This document shows, in pieces, positions 49,401 through 57,950 of a stretch of DNA of 64,000 bases (its first letter is position 1; the number at the start of each line of letters is the position of its first letter). The stretch spans positions 2,691,715 through 2,755,714 of the forward strand of contig NZ_OY781873.1 of NCBI RefSeq assembly GCF_963677075.1, read 5' to 3'. Source of the DNA: an uncultured Sphaerochaeta sp. Its GTDB lineage: Bacteria; Spirochaetota; Spirochaetia; Sphaerochaetales; Sphaerochaetaceae. The notes under the pieces were generated by a model. That model was not told the DNA's origin. It did no database searches and saw only the letters and a program-made list of their open reading frames with translations. The translations under genes were made by a program, and so were the position numbers.

Positions 49401-50319
49401 GTATTGAACCCTTATCAGCAGGATCCATCCACATTACTTCTGAAAAGCTCTTGAAAAATGTCATCTGCCGCTTCGCATAGAAGCGGCTGTTTCTCTCTAT
49501 CTGGTCGGCAATGATGGAACGGGACCACTCGCCATGTTCCATTGCCTGAAAGAATTCCTTGTAGCCAATACCTTGCAATCCTGGCCAGGAACTTTCAGCT
49601 CCCATCCTTAAAAGGGAACGAATCTCATCCTCCAGGCCCTCGTCGAACATCATCTTGATCCTCAGGCTAAGCCTACTGCGGAGAAGAGCGCTATCACGCA
49701 CCAGGCCAATAACCAGAGGCTGCATACCATTTCTGGCAGCGGTGGGGAGAGAAAAGCTGCTCAGGGGTTTACCACTTGCCTCATAGACTTCCAAGGCCCT
49801 ACTTACCCGGTACATGTCACTGGGATGAATTCGCTCGGCAGAGATGGGGTCCACCTCACCAAGACGCTTATAAGCCCACTCATTTCCCTTTGCTTCAATC
49901 TCTGCAGATACTTGGGCTCGAATGGAATCATCACTGGGAGGGGCCTCACTGAGGCCGTAGAGAAAATGTTTGAAGTAATAGGCGGTTCCACCACTGATGA
50001 CGGGGATTTTCCCTTCCCGGTGGATCTTCTCACATGCCTCATCTGCATAGGTGATGAAATCCCCTACACTGAACTGCTCCCATGGGTCCTGCACATCAAT
50101 GAGATGGTGAGTTATCGCATTCTGTACTTCCTTGGAAGCCTTTGCCGAACCTATGTCCAGATGCCGGTAGACTTGGATGGAGTCTGCGTTGATAACAGAA
50201 AACCTCTGCGGATCGAGATCCAGCAGAAGTTCTGTTTTTCCGACCCCAGTGGGACCGAAGAGAAAAATAATGCGGCTGAAAGCTGTGCTACTCGTCAGAC
50301 TCTTCGAAATGGATTTCAC
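49369..50319 (-). CDS. miaA: tRNA dimethylallyltransferase
   Basis: Adds the dimethylallyl group to A37 of tRNAs reading UNN codons. P-loop FLFGPTGVGKTELL, INADSIQVYRHLDIGSAK, SGGTAYYFKHFLYG and the late SWPGLQGIGYKEF motif. The start is uncertain: GTG 50319 gives 316 residues with 16 ahead of the P-loop core; ATG 50361 or 50388 would lie deeper in rpoZ. In every case it overlaps rpoZ, so the two are co-expressed. The 3' end overlaps the convergent unknown gene by 32 bp. Confidence 0.92.
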   Translation of the reverse strand: MKSISKSLTSSTAFSRIIFLFGPTGVGKTELLLDLDPQRFSVINADSIQVYRHLDIGSAKASKEVQNAITHHLIDVQDPWEQFSVGDFITYADEACEKIHREGKIPVISGGTAYYFKHFLYGLSEAPPSDDSIRAQVSAEIEAKGNEWAYKRLGEVDPISAERIHPSDMYRVSRALEVYEASGKPLSSFSLPTAARNGMQPLVIGLVRDSALLRSRLSLRIKMMFDEGLEDEIRSLLRMGAESSWPGLQGIGYKEFFQAMEHGEWSRSIIADQIERNSRFYAKRQMTFFKSFSEVMWMDPADKGSILTEIEQYCCS

Positions 50320-50488
50320 CTTTGAGTGCTCTTGTGAGGACTTCGCTGACAATCTTGCCATTGTTTTTCTCAATTTCTTCGCCACCACATCCTGGGTTGC
50401 TCAAGATATTGGCTTCTTTGATGGCTACACAGGTTATCTGGTAGATATTATCTTCATAGTCAATAAGACTGTTGAGTGGAATGCTCAC
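50288..50488 (-). CDS. rpoZ: RNA polymerase omega subunit, short divergent form
   Basis: 66 residues. SLIDYEDNIYQITCVAIKEANIL corresponds to the conserved omega N-terminal helices, and the IVSEVLTRALKGEI tail to the IALEEI..GKI region. Omega latches the beta-prime C-terminus. GTG 50488 has AAGGAG 7 nt upstream. The following miaA overlaps its 3' end. Promoter TTGACA-N16-GATAGT at 50554-50527. The assignment rests on this short match and the position; family members are usually 70-90 residues. Confidence 0.75.
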   Translation of the reverse strand: MSIPLNSLIDYEDNIYQITCVAIKEANILSNPGCGGEEIEKNNGKIVSEVLTRALKGEIHFEESDE

Positions 50489-50526
50489 CTCGTAACTCCT
50501 TGATTGTAAAAGGTCACTTTGCTACA

Positions 50527-50554
50527 ACTATCTAATCATAGAGATTTTTGTCAA
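50527..50554 (-). promoter_or_regulatory. Promoter of rpoZ-miaA
   Basis: Minus strand: TTGACA (50554-50549), 16-bp spacer, GATAGT (50532-50527). It lies just after the stop of the 161-residue gene. Confidence 0.5.
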
Positions 50555-50567
50555 TAATGTACAGCCC

Positions 50568-51053
50568 TTAGAATGCCTGACGGTACCCCAAGCGTATCCA
50601 TTGCGTAAGTTGTTTTTCGCCCAGATTGGTGGAAAGGGAGCCCTGGGTTGTGATCCATGGAAGGTATGAGCCTTCCAGGAAAAGCACCCCACCTCTTCCG
50701 ATGAACTCATAGGAGAAAGCTATTGCTCCCCCAAGACCTAGCACATATCCATCTGTAGATTCCCAGCTTATTTGGCTCTTGATCCCAGCAGACAGCACCA
50801 ACGGCTTGAGTCGGAGTGTTCTCACAGAAACTGTCGCGCCAATTACCGGAGCCTTGAAGTAATCCTCTGGTGCAGCATGAATGGTAGGAAGGCTGAAGGA
50901 GAGGTGTTGCTCAGCTCTCCGCCCAAGGATTCCCACCTCAAGTGTTGTTGATTCCAACCCTTGGCTGACCCCCAGGAAGGTCCCTGCCGACAAGAGAGAA
51001 GGAACGAAAAGAATACCAATACATAAAGTGATGAACAACTTACTGTGTTTCAC
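50568..51053 (-). CDS. Exported beta-rich protein, probable small outer-membrane protein
   Basis: 161 residues. Signal peptide about 1-22 (LFITLCIGILFVPSLLSAG), then alternating amphipathic strands (VSVRTLRLKPLVLSAGIK, GLGGAIAFSYEFIGRGG) and a terminal aromatic (RLGYRQAF), as in small beta-barrels. No specific family recognised. GTG 51053 with AGGAAG upstream; it overlaps the CMP-kinase-like gene by 14 bp and ends the murC-yicC-kinase unit. Confidence 0.65.
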   Translation of the reverse strand: MKHSKLFITLCIGILFVPSLLSAGTFLGVSQGLESTTLEVGILGRRAEQHLSFSLPTIHAAPEDYFKAPVIGATVSVRTLRLKPLVLSAGIKSQISWESTDGYVLGLGGAIAFSYEFIGRGGVLFLEGSYLPWITTQGSLSTNLGEKQLTQWIRLGYRQAF

Positions 51054-51564
51054 GCTTCCTTGCCTCTTCTATGATGATTTTTGCCACTTCATCCGATTGC
51101 AACTCGGTGGTATCAATCACCAGGTCGGCGACTGATGTGTCGCTGTTGTTAATGCCATAGAGCCTGAGATAACGGGCACTGTCATTGGCATCACGCATCT
51201 TTGTCTGCTCGAGACGATTCTCATAGGAACCGCCTTCGCGCTCGGTAATACGTCTTGCCCGCTCCTCTGTAGTGGCAGTAAGATAGATTTTCAAGTCAGC
51301 TTCCTTGAGCATCCAGATGGCCAGACGACTACCCAGCACGCAATTTTCTCTTGCAAGTGCCATCTCCACCTGTCGGCGGTCTACCTCCAGGTCATACTCA
51401 TCACTCTGTTCAGCCAGCTTGCAGAACTGCCAGAAATCAATTCCCTTCTCCTCACTGAGGTTTCGGAATGTGAAGTTTATCATCTCAAAGCCCAATGCTT
51501 GGGCTACCTTGCTGGAAACCGTGGTATTCCCACAGCCGCTTTTTCCACTGATTGCTATACGCAC
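51040..51564 (-). CDS. CMP kinase-like protein (archaeal-type AAA/cytidylate kinase family)
   Basis: 174 residues, P-loop kinase fold, similar to the short archaeal-type cytidylate kinases. The phosphate loop is ISGKSGCGNTTVSS: the Walker A Lys is replaced by Asn (residue 13). Other elements are intact: the NMP-binding REN..LGSRLAIWML region and the LID ATTEERARRITEREGG with its Arg residues. GTG 51564 start. It lies 11 bp downstream of yicC and overlaps the exported-protein gene. If this is the only CMP kinase, an Asn P-loop is tolerated; the 4736-5377 protein is the other candidate. Confidence 0.78.
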   Translation of the reverse strand: MRIAISGKSGCGNTTVSSKVAQALGFEMINFTFRNLSEEKGIDFWQFCKLAEQSDEYDLEVDRRQVEMALARENCVLGSRLAIWMLKEADLKIYLTATTEERARRITEREGGSYENRLEQTKMRDANDSARYLRLYGINNSDTSVADLVIDTTELQSDEVAKIIIEEARKRETQ

Positions 51565-51575
51565 CCTTTCCCCCG

Positions 51576-52445
51576 TTACTCGATATTACGGACTTGCTCG
51601 CGGATATTTTCCAATCCATCTTTCATCCTGACCACTTGGATGTTCAATGCAACCATCTGGCTCTTGCTTCCAATGGTGTTTATCTCACGATTCATCTCCT
51701 GGCAGAGAAAATCGAGACGCTTGCCAACCGGATCTTTATCTTCCAGAAGCGAGAAATACTCCTTCAGGTGGATGGAAAGACGCTTGATCTCCTCACTCAC
51801 TGAATACTTGACCAGCATTACTGCAACTTCACTGAGAATGCGGTTTTCATCATAGTTCTGGTCTCCCAGCATCTCCTCGAAACGACTTCTAAGGTTTGTC
51901 TTGACCAACGCTTCCAGTTCATCGGCATGACTGCTTACTACATCCAATCCTGCCTGGATAACCTCTCCCAACCTTTTCAGATCAGCTTTGGTGGAATTAC
52001 CTTCCCGTTGCTTGCTCTCTGCAAGTTGGCTGAGTGCCTCTTCCAAAGTGGAGAAAAGCAGGAGCCGGTATTGCTCACTATCACTCTCGGTTACACTGGA
52101 GAGAACCCCATCACTACCAAGATAGTCCGAGAGCTGGGGTTTGAGAGCCTTGGCAGAGAGTGCAGCAATTTGAGCAAATGCATCGGTGTATTGCTTGACA
52201 GCTGTAGGGTCGACCGTAAGACGGACATCACTGACCAGATTCTTGACCCGGATATTCACCTCAACATGACCACGTTTTGCAACGGCTTTCACCCTATTGT
52301 CGATCTCAATCTCAAAGGGAGAGAGGTAGTAAGGTATATTATGATTGATATCGAGATATCGGTTGTTGTATGACTTCAACTCGACCGCGAGTTGGAATTT
52401 CTCGCACACGGATTCAGAAAATCCGTATCCTGTCATGCTGTTCAT
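51576..52445 (-). CDS. YicC/YloC-family endoribonuclease
   Basis: 289 residues, full-length YicC family. Starts MNSMTGYGFSE, and ELKSYNNRYLDINHNIP is diagnostic; the C-terminus DFLCQEMNREINTIGSKSQ is the DUF1732 catalytic/oligomerisation segment. Family members degrade small RNAs and mRNAs. ATG 52445 overlaps the murC stop (ATGA), tying it to cell-wall gene expression. Confidence 0.93.
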   Translation of the reverse strand: MNSMTGYGFSESVCEKFQLAVELKSYNNRYLDINHNIPYYLSPFEIEIDNRVKAVAKRGHVEVNIRVKNLVSDVRLTVDPTAVKQYTDAFAQIAALSAKALKPQLSDYLGSDGVLSSVTESDSEQYRLLLFSTLEEALSQLAESKQREGNSTKADLKRLGEVIQAGLDVVSSHADELEALVKTNLRSRFEEMLGDQNYDENRILSEVAVMLVKYSVSEEIKRLSIHLKEYFSLLEDKDPVGKRLDFLCQEMNREINTIGSKSQMVALNIQVVRMKDGLENIREQVRNIE

Positions 52446-53890
52446 TGGTGACTCCTTCGCCTTTCGGCAATCTTCGGTCCCAGGTACCGATTATTACCAG
52501 CACCCATGGTAATACACAACCATCGCTCTTGCAACCAAGCGGCTGCAATCTCTATAGCTGCTTCATCACTTGGAGCATAGGCAACCCCATCTCCAATGGA
52601 TTTCCTGAGCAGGGAGAACAATATCAAGGCAGGATCGTCAGTATCTGAACCATCTTTTCTGGCTGATGCATAGGTACTCTGGAGGATAAGCTGGTCGCTT
52701 TGGGCAAGCGCAGCAGAAAATTGATTCAGCAATGCAGTGGTCCTGCTTGCCGTGTGTGCAGAGAAGATCACTAAAAGTGGATATCCAGGATAGCGAAGAC
52801 GAATCTCTTCAAGGGAGGTCTTGATCTCACTGGGATGATGGGCATAGTCATCGAGGTAGATGACTTCCCCATCTCTGAACAGCTCCTCCGTCCTTCCCTT
52901 GCATCCTTGATAACTGGCAAGATGAGGCAAGAAAAGAGAGGCAAGGGTGGGCAGTACCTCATCAGTGATAAGTCCCTTGTCTTCTACATAGAGCTTGGGC
53001 TCGCTTCGGTCAAGCAGCATGGCAAGGGAGAGCACCAATGCTCCTACATGGTCATCTACCAGTGCTTTCGCTTTGCTGGTTAGGGAAAAGGAGAGATCCT
53101 TAAGCAAGGCAAGCCTATACGAATCGCCTGTTCCCTCCTCTATCCTGAAGGGCCCGTCTGAGGAAAATCCATAGTTGAGTATAGTCAGATCAGGGCGTGT
53201 TTTCATTGCATAGGAGCCAATTGCACTTGCCCCAGGATCATCACTGCAATAGATCAGGAAGCCACCACCCATCAGGTTATCGACAAGGGTCTCAAAGCTT
53301 CTCATGACATGTTCCTTGGAAGAGAAATAGTCAGGGTGGTCGTACTCCACAGAGGTGATCAACACACCACGAAGCTTGTAGGAGTGAAAGTGGTCCTGGT
53401 ACTCACACGCTTCAAAGAGTGCACACTCCCTTCCCCCTGCCACATCTTCCTGTGGGGCTCCGTAGATAGCATAAAAGGGGAATCGCCCATCACATGCATG
53501 CTTGAGCAGATGGGTTGCAACCGAACAGGTGGTTGTCTTGCCGTGTGTTCCAGCAACAGCATAGCTATCCTGTTGTCTGCTGAGATATGCAAGGTATTGG
53601 GGATAGGAATAGAGGGGGATGGAACGTTTACGCGCTTCTTGGAGAATCGGAAGCGATTCACTGTAGGCGCTGCTGAAAATCACCCCGTCTGTATCAGGAG
53701 GGAGCAATGACGCCTCAAACCCTTCGTATACAACAATACCTGCATCGTTGAGCACAGCATCACTGCTGAAAATCTCAGGAGTATCGCAACCACAGACAGA
53801 GAACCCCCAGTGCTGGAGCAACAATGCCAGACTGGACATACCAGTCCCTTTGATGCCTACCAAGAACAAGTGAGTTCCCATTATCTGCAT
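52442..53890 (-). CDS. murC: UDP-N-acetylmuramate-L-alanine ligase
   Basis: First amino-acid addition in peptidoglycan precursor synthesis. 482 residues: N-terminal GIKGTGMSSLALLL (Rossmann), central P-loop GTHGKTTTCSVATHLL, and C-terminal YLDDYAHHPSEIKTSL. HPDYFSS is typical of MurC/Mpl; because the gene sits with general cell-wall genes MurC is preferred, but the recycling ligase Mpl is not excluded. ATG 53890 has GGAG 6 nt upstream. A terminator hairpin ends 2-3 nt before that ribosome-binding site, so expression may depend on read-through. Confidence 0.87.
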   Translation of the reverse strand: MQIMGTHLFLVGIKGTGMSSLALLLQHWGFSVCGCDTPEIFSSDAVLNDAGIVVYEGFEASLLPPDTDGVIFSSAYSESLPILQEARKRSIPLYSYPQYLAYLSRQQDSYAVAGTHGKTTTCSVATHLLKHACDGRFPFYAIYGAPQEDVAGGRECALFEACEYQDHFHSYKLRGVLITSVEYDHPDYFSSKEHVMRSFETLVDNLMGGGFLIYCSDDPGASAIGSYAMKTRPDLTILNYGFSSDGPFRIEEGTGDSYRLALLKDLSFSLTSKAKALVDDHVGALVLSLAMLLDRSEPKLYVEDKGLITDEVLPTLASLFLPHLASYQGCKGRTEELFRDGEVIYLDDYAHHPSEIKTSLEEIRLRYPGYPLLVIFSAHTASRTTALLNQFSAALAQSDQLILQSTYASARKDGSDTDDPALILFSLLRKSIGDGVAYAPSDEAAIEIAAAWLQERWLCITMGAGNNRYLGPKIAERRRSHQ

Positions 53891-53903
53891 TACGTTCTCC
53901 AAT

Positions 53904-53931
53904 AAAAAAAGACTGCCACGAAAGACAGTCT
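53904..53931 (-). terminator. Terminator between the zinc-ribbon gene and murC
   Basis: Minus strand: AGACTG (53931-53926), 10-base loop, CAGTCT (53915-53910), then a run of T to 53904. The murC Shine-Dalgarno follows at once, so it is either a partial terminator/attenuator or murC has an undetected start site. Confidence 0.75.
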
Positions 53932-53950
53932 CAGCTTCAAGGATGGTGCC

Positions 53951-54130
53951 TTATTTTGAGGCTGCAGCCTTGAGGTGGGCGTTACAAGGCTTGCAAACCT
54001 TGGCTTTTTCACCGTCAATGGTTACCTCGTAGAGCACCTTTACACCAGTTCTCTTACAAACGGGACACTCGCCTCGGCCACCTTTCACCTCTTCATTGCG
54101 AATACCACTACCTCTATGTGCTTTGGACAT
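53951..54130 (-). CDS. Small zinc-ribbon protein
   Basis: 59 residues. A basic N-terminus (MSKAHRGSG) precedes a four-Cys zinc ribbon: CPVC at about 22-25 and CKPC at about 46-49. The short basic fold suggests a ribosome- or nucleic-acid-associated protein, but I cannot name it. ATG 54130 is preferred because AGGAG is 8 nt away; ATG 54136 would leave only 2 nt. Own promoter (TTGACA-N18-TATAGT) and terminator: a strongly expressed single gene. Confidence 0.8.
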   Translation of the reverse strand: MSKAHRGSGIRNEEVKGGRGECPVCKRTGVKVLYEVTIDGEKAKVCKPCNAHLKAAASK

Positions 54131-54169
54131 ATACATTACTCCTTACAGGTTCAAATGTTCACTCATCTG

Positions 54170-54199
54170 ACTATACTGGTGGTCGACGTTGCATGTCAA
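54170..54199 (-). promoter_or_regulatory. Promoter of the zinc-ribbon gene
   Basis: Minus strand: TTGACA (54199-54194), 18-bp spacer, TATAGT (54175-54170). It starts 11 bp after the stop of the upstream outer-membrane protein gene. Confidence 0.7.
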
Positions 54200-54209
54200 G
54201 TACGAACAA

Positions 54210-55283
54210 TTACAAGCTTAGCGCAAGGGAAATTACGAAGCGAGGATTGATATCAGCCGAGGATCCGACATACCAGGCAGTAGGGTACCCATACCCAAGG
54301 CCAATCTTAAGCGTATCCAACTGAGCATCAAGTGATATGGTTTGCAAGCCCCTACTGAAACTGATAGCAAGGAGATCTGAAGGGCTTGGTTTCTCCTCCT
54401 GGTATCCAAAGAGAAGGCTGACAGACCAGGTTGGCAGGAGTTGCAGCTTTACCGAGACACCAAGACGAAGTTGGCGGTCCTCATCACTTCCAATATTCAG
54501 GAAATCATAGGCACCTTGCAATTTAACAAGATGCAACTGATTGGAGGCATCATAGGTCGGGGAACTCACAGAAACCCCCCAGTCCAAGGTTTTAAGCACT
54601 GAGTCACCGCTGATAATAAGGGTATCATCAGCCCTGGCATAGGCAAACTGATTGCTTACCACACCCATCTTGAACCACTGGTAATCGAGCAGCAACCCCA
54701 TGCCGAAAGCAACATTGGAACTGTTGTTCAGGGATTCATAACGCCCAATGGAGGTCTCCACAATATAGTCAAGAAATGTTCTGTCCTCCCTGATCTCAAT
54801 CATCGCTCGATCACTCTCAGCGGTAGCACGTACTGATACCCCAAAATAGAAAGGAGCCCTACCGGTAGCCCAATCAAACTGGAACATCGTGATCTTGTGA
54901 CCATTGTATCTGGTTTGCGTAGAGGCAATCTGCCTATCCAGCAAGCTGTTACGATTCTGGACAGTGAATGCGAGACTCCCTGCACTGAAACTGACGGTCC
55001 AGTCGGCTATAGGTTTCACCAGCCTTGGATTCGGTTCATTGTTCACCAGGTAGGAGGTCTCTATCTGATCTTGATAGCGCAAGGAGGCAAGCAAGTGGGT
55101 GTCCTCCCGCCCAGGAAGTGCCAGCAATGCAGGATTAGCAACAAAGGAGTCTGATTCATAGTCCAGGGCAAGACCTGCACTTCCCATACCCCAGGAAGCA
55201 GTCGAAGCAAAATCCAAGGGGAATGATTGTAGGAAAGCGAGAGGCAGTATTACCAACACCCCGGCCAATATCCAGCGTTTCAT
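54210..55283 (-). CDS. Predicted outer-membrane beta-barrel protein (FadL/PorV-like)
   Basis: 357 residues. Signal peptide about 1-19 (WILAGVLVILPLAFLQSFP), then STASWGMGSAGLALDYESDSFVANPALLAL, the N-terminal motif of FadL/PorV-type barrels (GMGGAG...NPA). Many alternating strands follow, and the chain ends FVISLALSL. Related spirochaete families are annotated UPF0164. ATG 55283 with AAGGAG about 10 nt upstream. Divergent from murE. Confidence 0.78.
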   Translation of the reverse strand: MKRWILAGVLVILPLAFLQSFPLDFASTASWGMGSAGLALDYESDSFVANPALLALPGREDTHLLASLRYQDQIETSYLVNNEPNPRLVKPIADWTVSFSAGSLAFTVQNRNSLLDRQIASTQTRYNGHKITMFQFDWATGRAPFYFGVSVRATAESDRAMIEIREDRTFLDYIVETSIGRYESLNNSSNVAFGMGLLLDYQWFKMGVVSNQFAYARADDTLIISGDSVLKTLDWGVSVSSPTYDASNQLHLVKLQGAYDFLNIGSDEDRQLRLGVSVKLQLLPTWSVSLLFGYQEEKPSPSDLLAISFSRGLQTISLDAQLDTLKIGLGYGYPTAWYVGSSADINPRFVISLALSL

Positions 55284-55359
55284 CAGATCGTATGCTCCTT
55301 CCCTCCCAGCATAGCAAAAAAAACAAAAGAAGGACACCAATACTTGCTGAACCTTTCTA

Positions 55360-55389
55360 TTGTGATTACACCCACACTGCTGTTACCAT
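55360..55389 (+). promoter_or_regulatory. Promoter of murE-ddl-dinB, leaderless geometry
   Basis: TTGTGA (55360-55365), 18-bp spacer, TACCAT (55384-55389), then 6 nt and ATG 55396. Only a weak AGAG, 3 nt from the ATG, could act as a ribosome-binding site. Confidence 0.5.
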
Positions 55390-55395
55390 AGAGAC

Positions 55396-56883
55396 ATGAA
55401 AACGTTACGGACACTTTTAAACGCCATCGGCATCAACGATACGAGCGTTCCCGATACACAGACCATCGATCAAATTTGCCAACACTCAGGGATGTGCAAA
55501 CCTCACTCAGTATTCTTTGCCTTCCGCGGCCTCAGAACTGATGGAAGCAACTATATTAACGACGCCATAGACAATGGTGCTGTATGCATCATTGCAGAGG
55601 AAACAAATATACGCCCAAGGCTCCCTGCCTCTGTTCACTACTATACAGCAAAACACCCGCATACAGCATTTGCCCTGATGTGTTCTGCCTTCTATGATTA
55701 TCCACAGAAGAAACTGAGCATAATAGGAGTAAGTGGCACGGATGGGAAAAGCACCACCAGCGATTACCTCTACCAGATACTACAGAGGCAAGGTATAAAG
55801 ACAGGTTTGTTGACTACCGTCAATATGGATGATGGGTCAGGAAAGCAAGATTCCCCCTTCCGCCAGAGCACACCGGAGGCAGACCAACTACAGGAGTTCC
55901 TGTATCGATGTACCCAAAGTGGAGCAACCCATGTGGTCTTGGAGTGCACCAGCCATGCACTGAGCAAGACATTTGACCGACTTGGAGGTATTGAATTCAG
56001 CGCTGCCATCATCACCAAGGTAACCAGTGAGCATCTTGAATTCCACCACAGCTTGGAGGAATACACCAATGCAAAGGTCAATCTGGTTCGTGCACTCAAA
56101 GAGAACGGAATATTGGTGAGCAGTACTGACAATGCCAGGATTAGCGCATTCACTGAAGCTCTCTCCCCTACCCAACATGCAATCATCCTTGGCCAGGATG
56201 TGCCGATGCGTATAGAATTCATGGGATACCAGGGAGTGGTAGTGGAAATCCTGGGAAAAAGAATCCACACACCATTGCTGCTTCCCAGCCTGGCAACCAA
56301 CTCGCTACTTGCAGTGTTCTGTGCTGCCCATCTTGTAGGAAAGCCTGCTGAGGACCTGCTTGACCTCATCGAACTCATTGAACCGGTCAAGGGAAGAATG
56401 CAACTGATCGAGAACACACTTGGGGTACGTGCAATCATCGATTTTGCCCACACTGAAGATGCATATGAAGGTATCTTCTTCTTTGCAAAACGAACCAGTG
56501 AGGGAGGTGACCTGATTGCCGTCTTTGGTTCAGCAGGGGAACGCGATACTACCAAACGCTCTCCTATGGGAAAGATTGCAAACAGATACTGCTCGACCAT
56601 TATCCTTACCGAGGAGGATCCAAGGTATGAAGGGAACCAAGCAATCTTCAGCGACCTTCGTTTCCTGATGCATAATCCCTCCTGCAACGTTCTCGAAATT
56701 GAGAATCGGAGGGAGGCAATCCGGAAAGCTGTTTCCCTTGCTCAAACAGGAGATACCCTGCTCTTCTTGGGAAAAGGACATGAGAAGACCATCGAGAGAG
56801 ATTCGGGAAAAATTCCCTGGGATGAAATTACTGAAGTAAAGAATGCACTAAGAGCCGAGGAGCAAAGAAGACAATGCAAGTAG
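55396..56883 (+). CDS. murE: UDP-MurNAc-L-Ala-D-Glu ligase (tripeptide synthetase)
   Basis: Adds the third (diamino) residue to the UDP-MurNAc peptide. 495 residues: P-loop GVSGTDGKSTTSDYLY near 114-129, TPEADQLQEFL, ECTSHAL, and the C-terminal GSAGERDTTKRSPMG. The residue-selecting motif is EDPRYEG, close to the DNPR of meso-DAP enzymes but with Glu-Asp first, so the third residue (meso-DAP, Lys or Orn) is uncertain. Overlaps ddl by 10 bp. The chain MurE-Ddl-DinB is one operon. Confidence 0.93.
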   Translation: MKTLRTLLNAIGINDTSVPDTQTIDQICQHSGMCKPHSVFFAFRGLRTDGSNYINDAIDNGAVCIIAEETNIRPRLPASVHYYTAKHPHTAFALMCSAFYDYPQKKLSIIGVSGTDGKSTTSDYLYQILQRQGIKTGLLTTVNMDDGSGKQDSPFRQSTPEADQLQEFLYRCTQSGATHVVLECTSHALSKTFDRLGGIEFSAAIITKVTSEHLEFHHSLEEYTNAKVNLVRALKENGILVSSTDNARISAFTEALSPTQHAIILGQDVPMRIEFMGYQGVVVEILGKRIHTPLLLPSLATNSLLAVFCAAHLVGKPAEDLLDLIELIEPVKGRMQLIENTLGVRAIIDFAHTEDAYEGIFFFAKRTSEGGDLIAVFGSAGERDTTKRSPMGKIANRYCSTIILTEEDPRYEGNQAIFSDLRFLMHNPSCNVLEIENRREAIRKAVSLAQTGDTLLFLGKGHEKTIERDSGKIPWDEITEVKNALRAEEQRRQCK

Positions 56884-57950
56884 CATTACTCTATGGGGGA
56901 CGATCAGCAGAGCATGAGGTCTCCATCAACAGTGCATTCACGATTCATCAAGCGCTTCTCCAAGCTGGTTATTCGGTTCATTTGATTGCCATTACCATTG
57001 GGGGGGGATGGTTCCTGCAACAGACGCTGAATCGTGAATTTGATACAACCCAACCACTGAATCTTAGGCCAGGATTGGGTATGTATAACGGAGAAGAGAA
57101 ACTCCAGATCCGAGTAGCCTTTGCAACCACCCATGGCTACCAGGGAGAGGATGGAAACCTACAGGGAACCTGCTTGCTCTGCAATATACCGCTTTGTGGG
57201 TGTGATACGCTCAGCAGTGCGATCGGCATGCATAAGGCAATCGCCTCTACCCTGTTTTCTGCCCATGGCATTCCCACAGTTCCCTCGACCACGATTGATT
57301 GCTACCAGATGACAACACTCAACCGCGATCTGTTCCAAACCATCTGTGATACCCACGGCCAGGACCTGTTTATCAAACCAGAGAATGCAGGATCGTCGGT
57401 GGGCGTGAAAGCGCTTATCAATGCGACTTATCACGATTTTCTCGAAGCTGTCGAGGATGCAGGACGATACAGCGAGCGGGTACTGGTACAGCAATACATG
57501 AGTTCCATTGTCGAGGTAGAGTGTGCCATACTGAGAACTGAAGACGGCACCCTGCATGTAGCAGGACCGGGAAGCGTCGTAGATCCGGCAAAAGAGCAAG
57601 AAGGGTTCTTGAGCTATGCCCATAAATATGGGCAGATCGATACAGCGCATATTCGTGTTCCTTCTGGATTGCCACCTGCCATGGAGTACCGAATCAGAGA
57701 GTACGCACGTACTGCGTTCTTGGCGATCAAGGCCGATGGGTATGCGAGGGTGGATTTCTTCGTCCAGGGGGAATCCATCTACCTGAATGAGATCAATACC
57801 AGCCCGGGCATGACAGCGCTTAGCCACTACCCTGTCTTGATGGCTTCGATCGGATTTGATCTACCTAGTGTGGTAACCAGCCTGATAAACCACGCAATAC
57901 AACGAAACAGAGAGGAGCGAGGGCGTTGTTTCACACCGCCAAAACAATGA
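56874..57950 (+). CDS. ddl: D-alanine-D-alanine ligase
   Basis: Makes the D-Ala-D-Ala dipeptide for peptidoglycan precursors. 358 residues, ATP-grasp fold: LLYGGRSAEHEVSINSA at the start, HGYQGEDGNLQG, FIKPENAGSSVGVKAL (ATP binding), EINTSPGMTALSHYPVL (metal and substrate). ATG 56874 lies inside the murE end; its TGA overlaps the dinB ATG (ATGA). Confidence 0.95.
   Translation: MQVALLYGGRSAEHEVSINSAFTIHQALLQAGYSVHLIAITIGGGWFLQQTLNREFDTTQPLNLRPGLGMYNGEEKLQIRVAFATTHGYQGEDGNLQGTCLLCNIPLCGCDTLSSAIGMHKAIASTLFSAHGIPTVPSTTIDCYQMTTLNRDLFQTICDTHGQDLFIKPENAGSSVGVKALINATYHDFLEAVEDAGRYSERVLVQQYMSSIVEVECAILRTEDGTLHVAGPGSVVDPAKEQEGFLSYAHKYGQIDTAHIRVPSGLPPAMEYRIREYARTAFLAIKADGYARVDFFVQGESIYLNEINTSPGMTALSHYPVLMASIGFDLPSVVTSLINHAIQRNREERGRCFTPPKQ

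Noticed and set aside
55770..56687. 305-codon frame antisense to murE
   Set aside because: Ser/Arg-rich mirror frame of a conserved gene; no ribosome-binding site.
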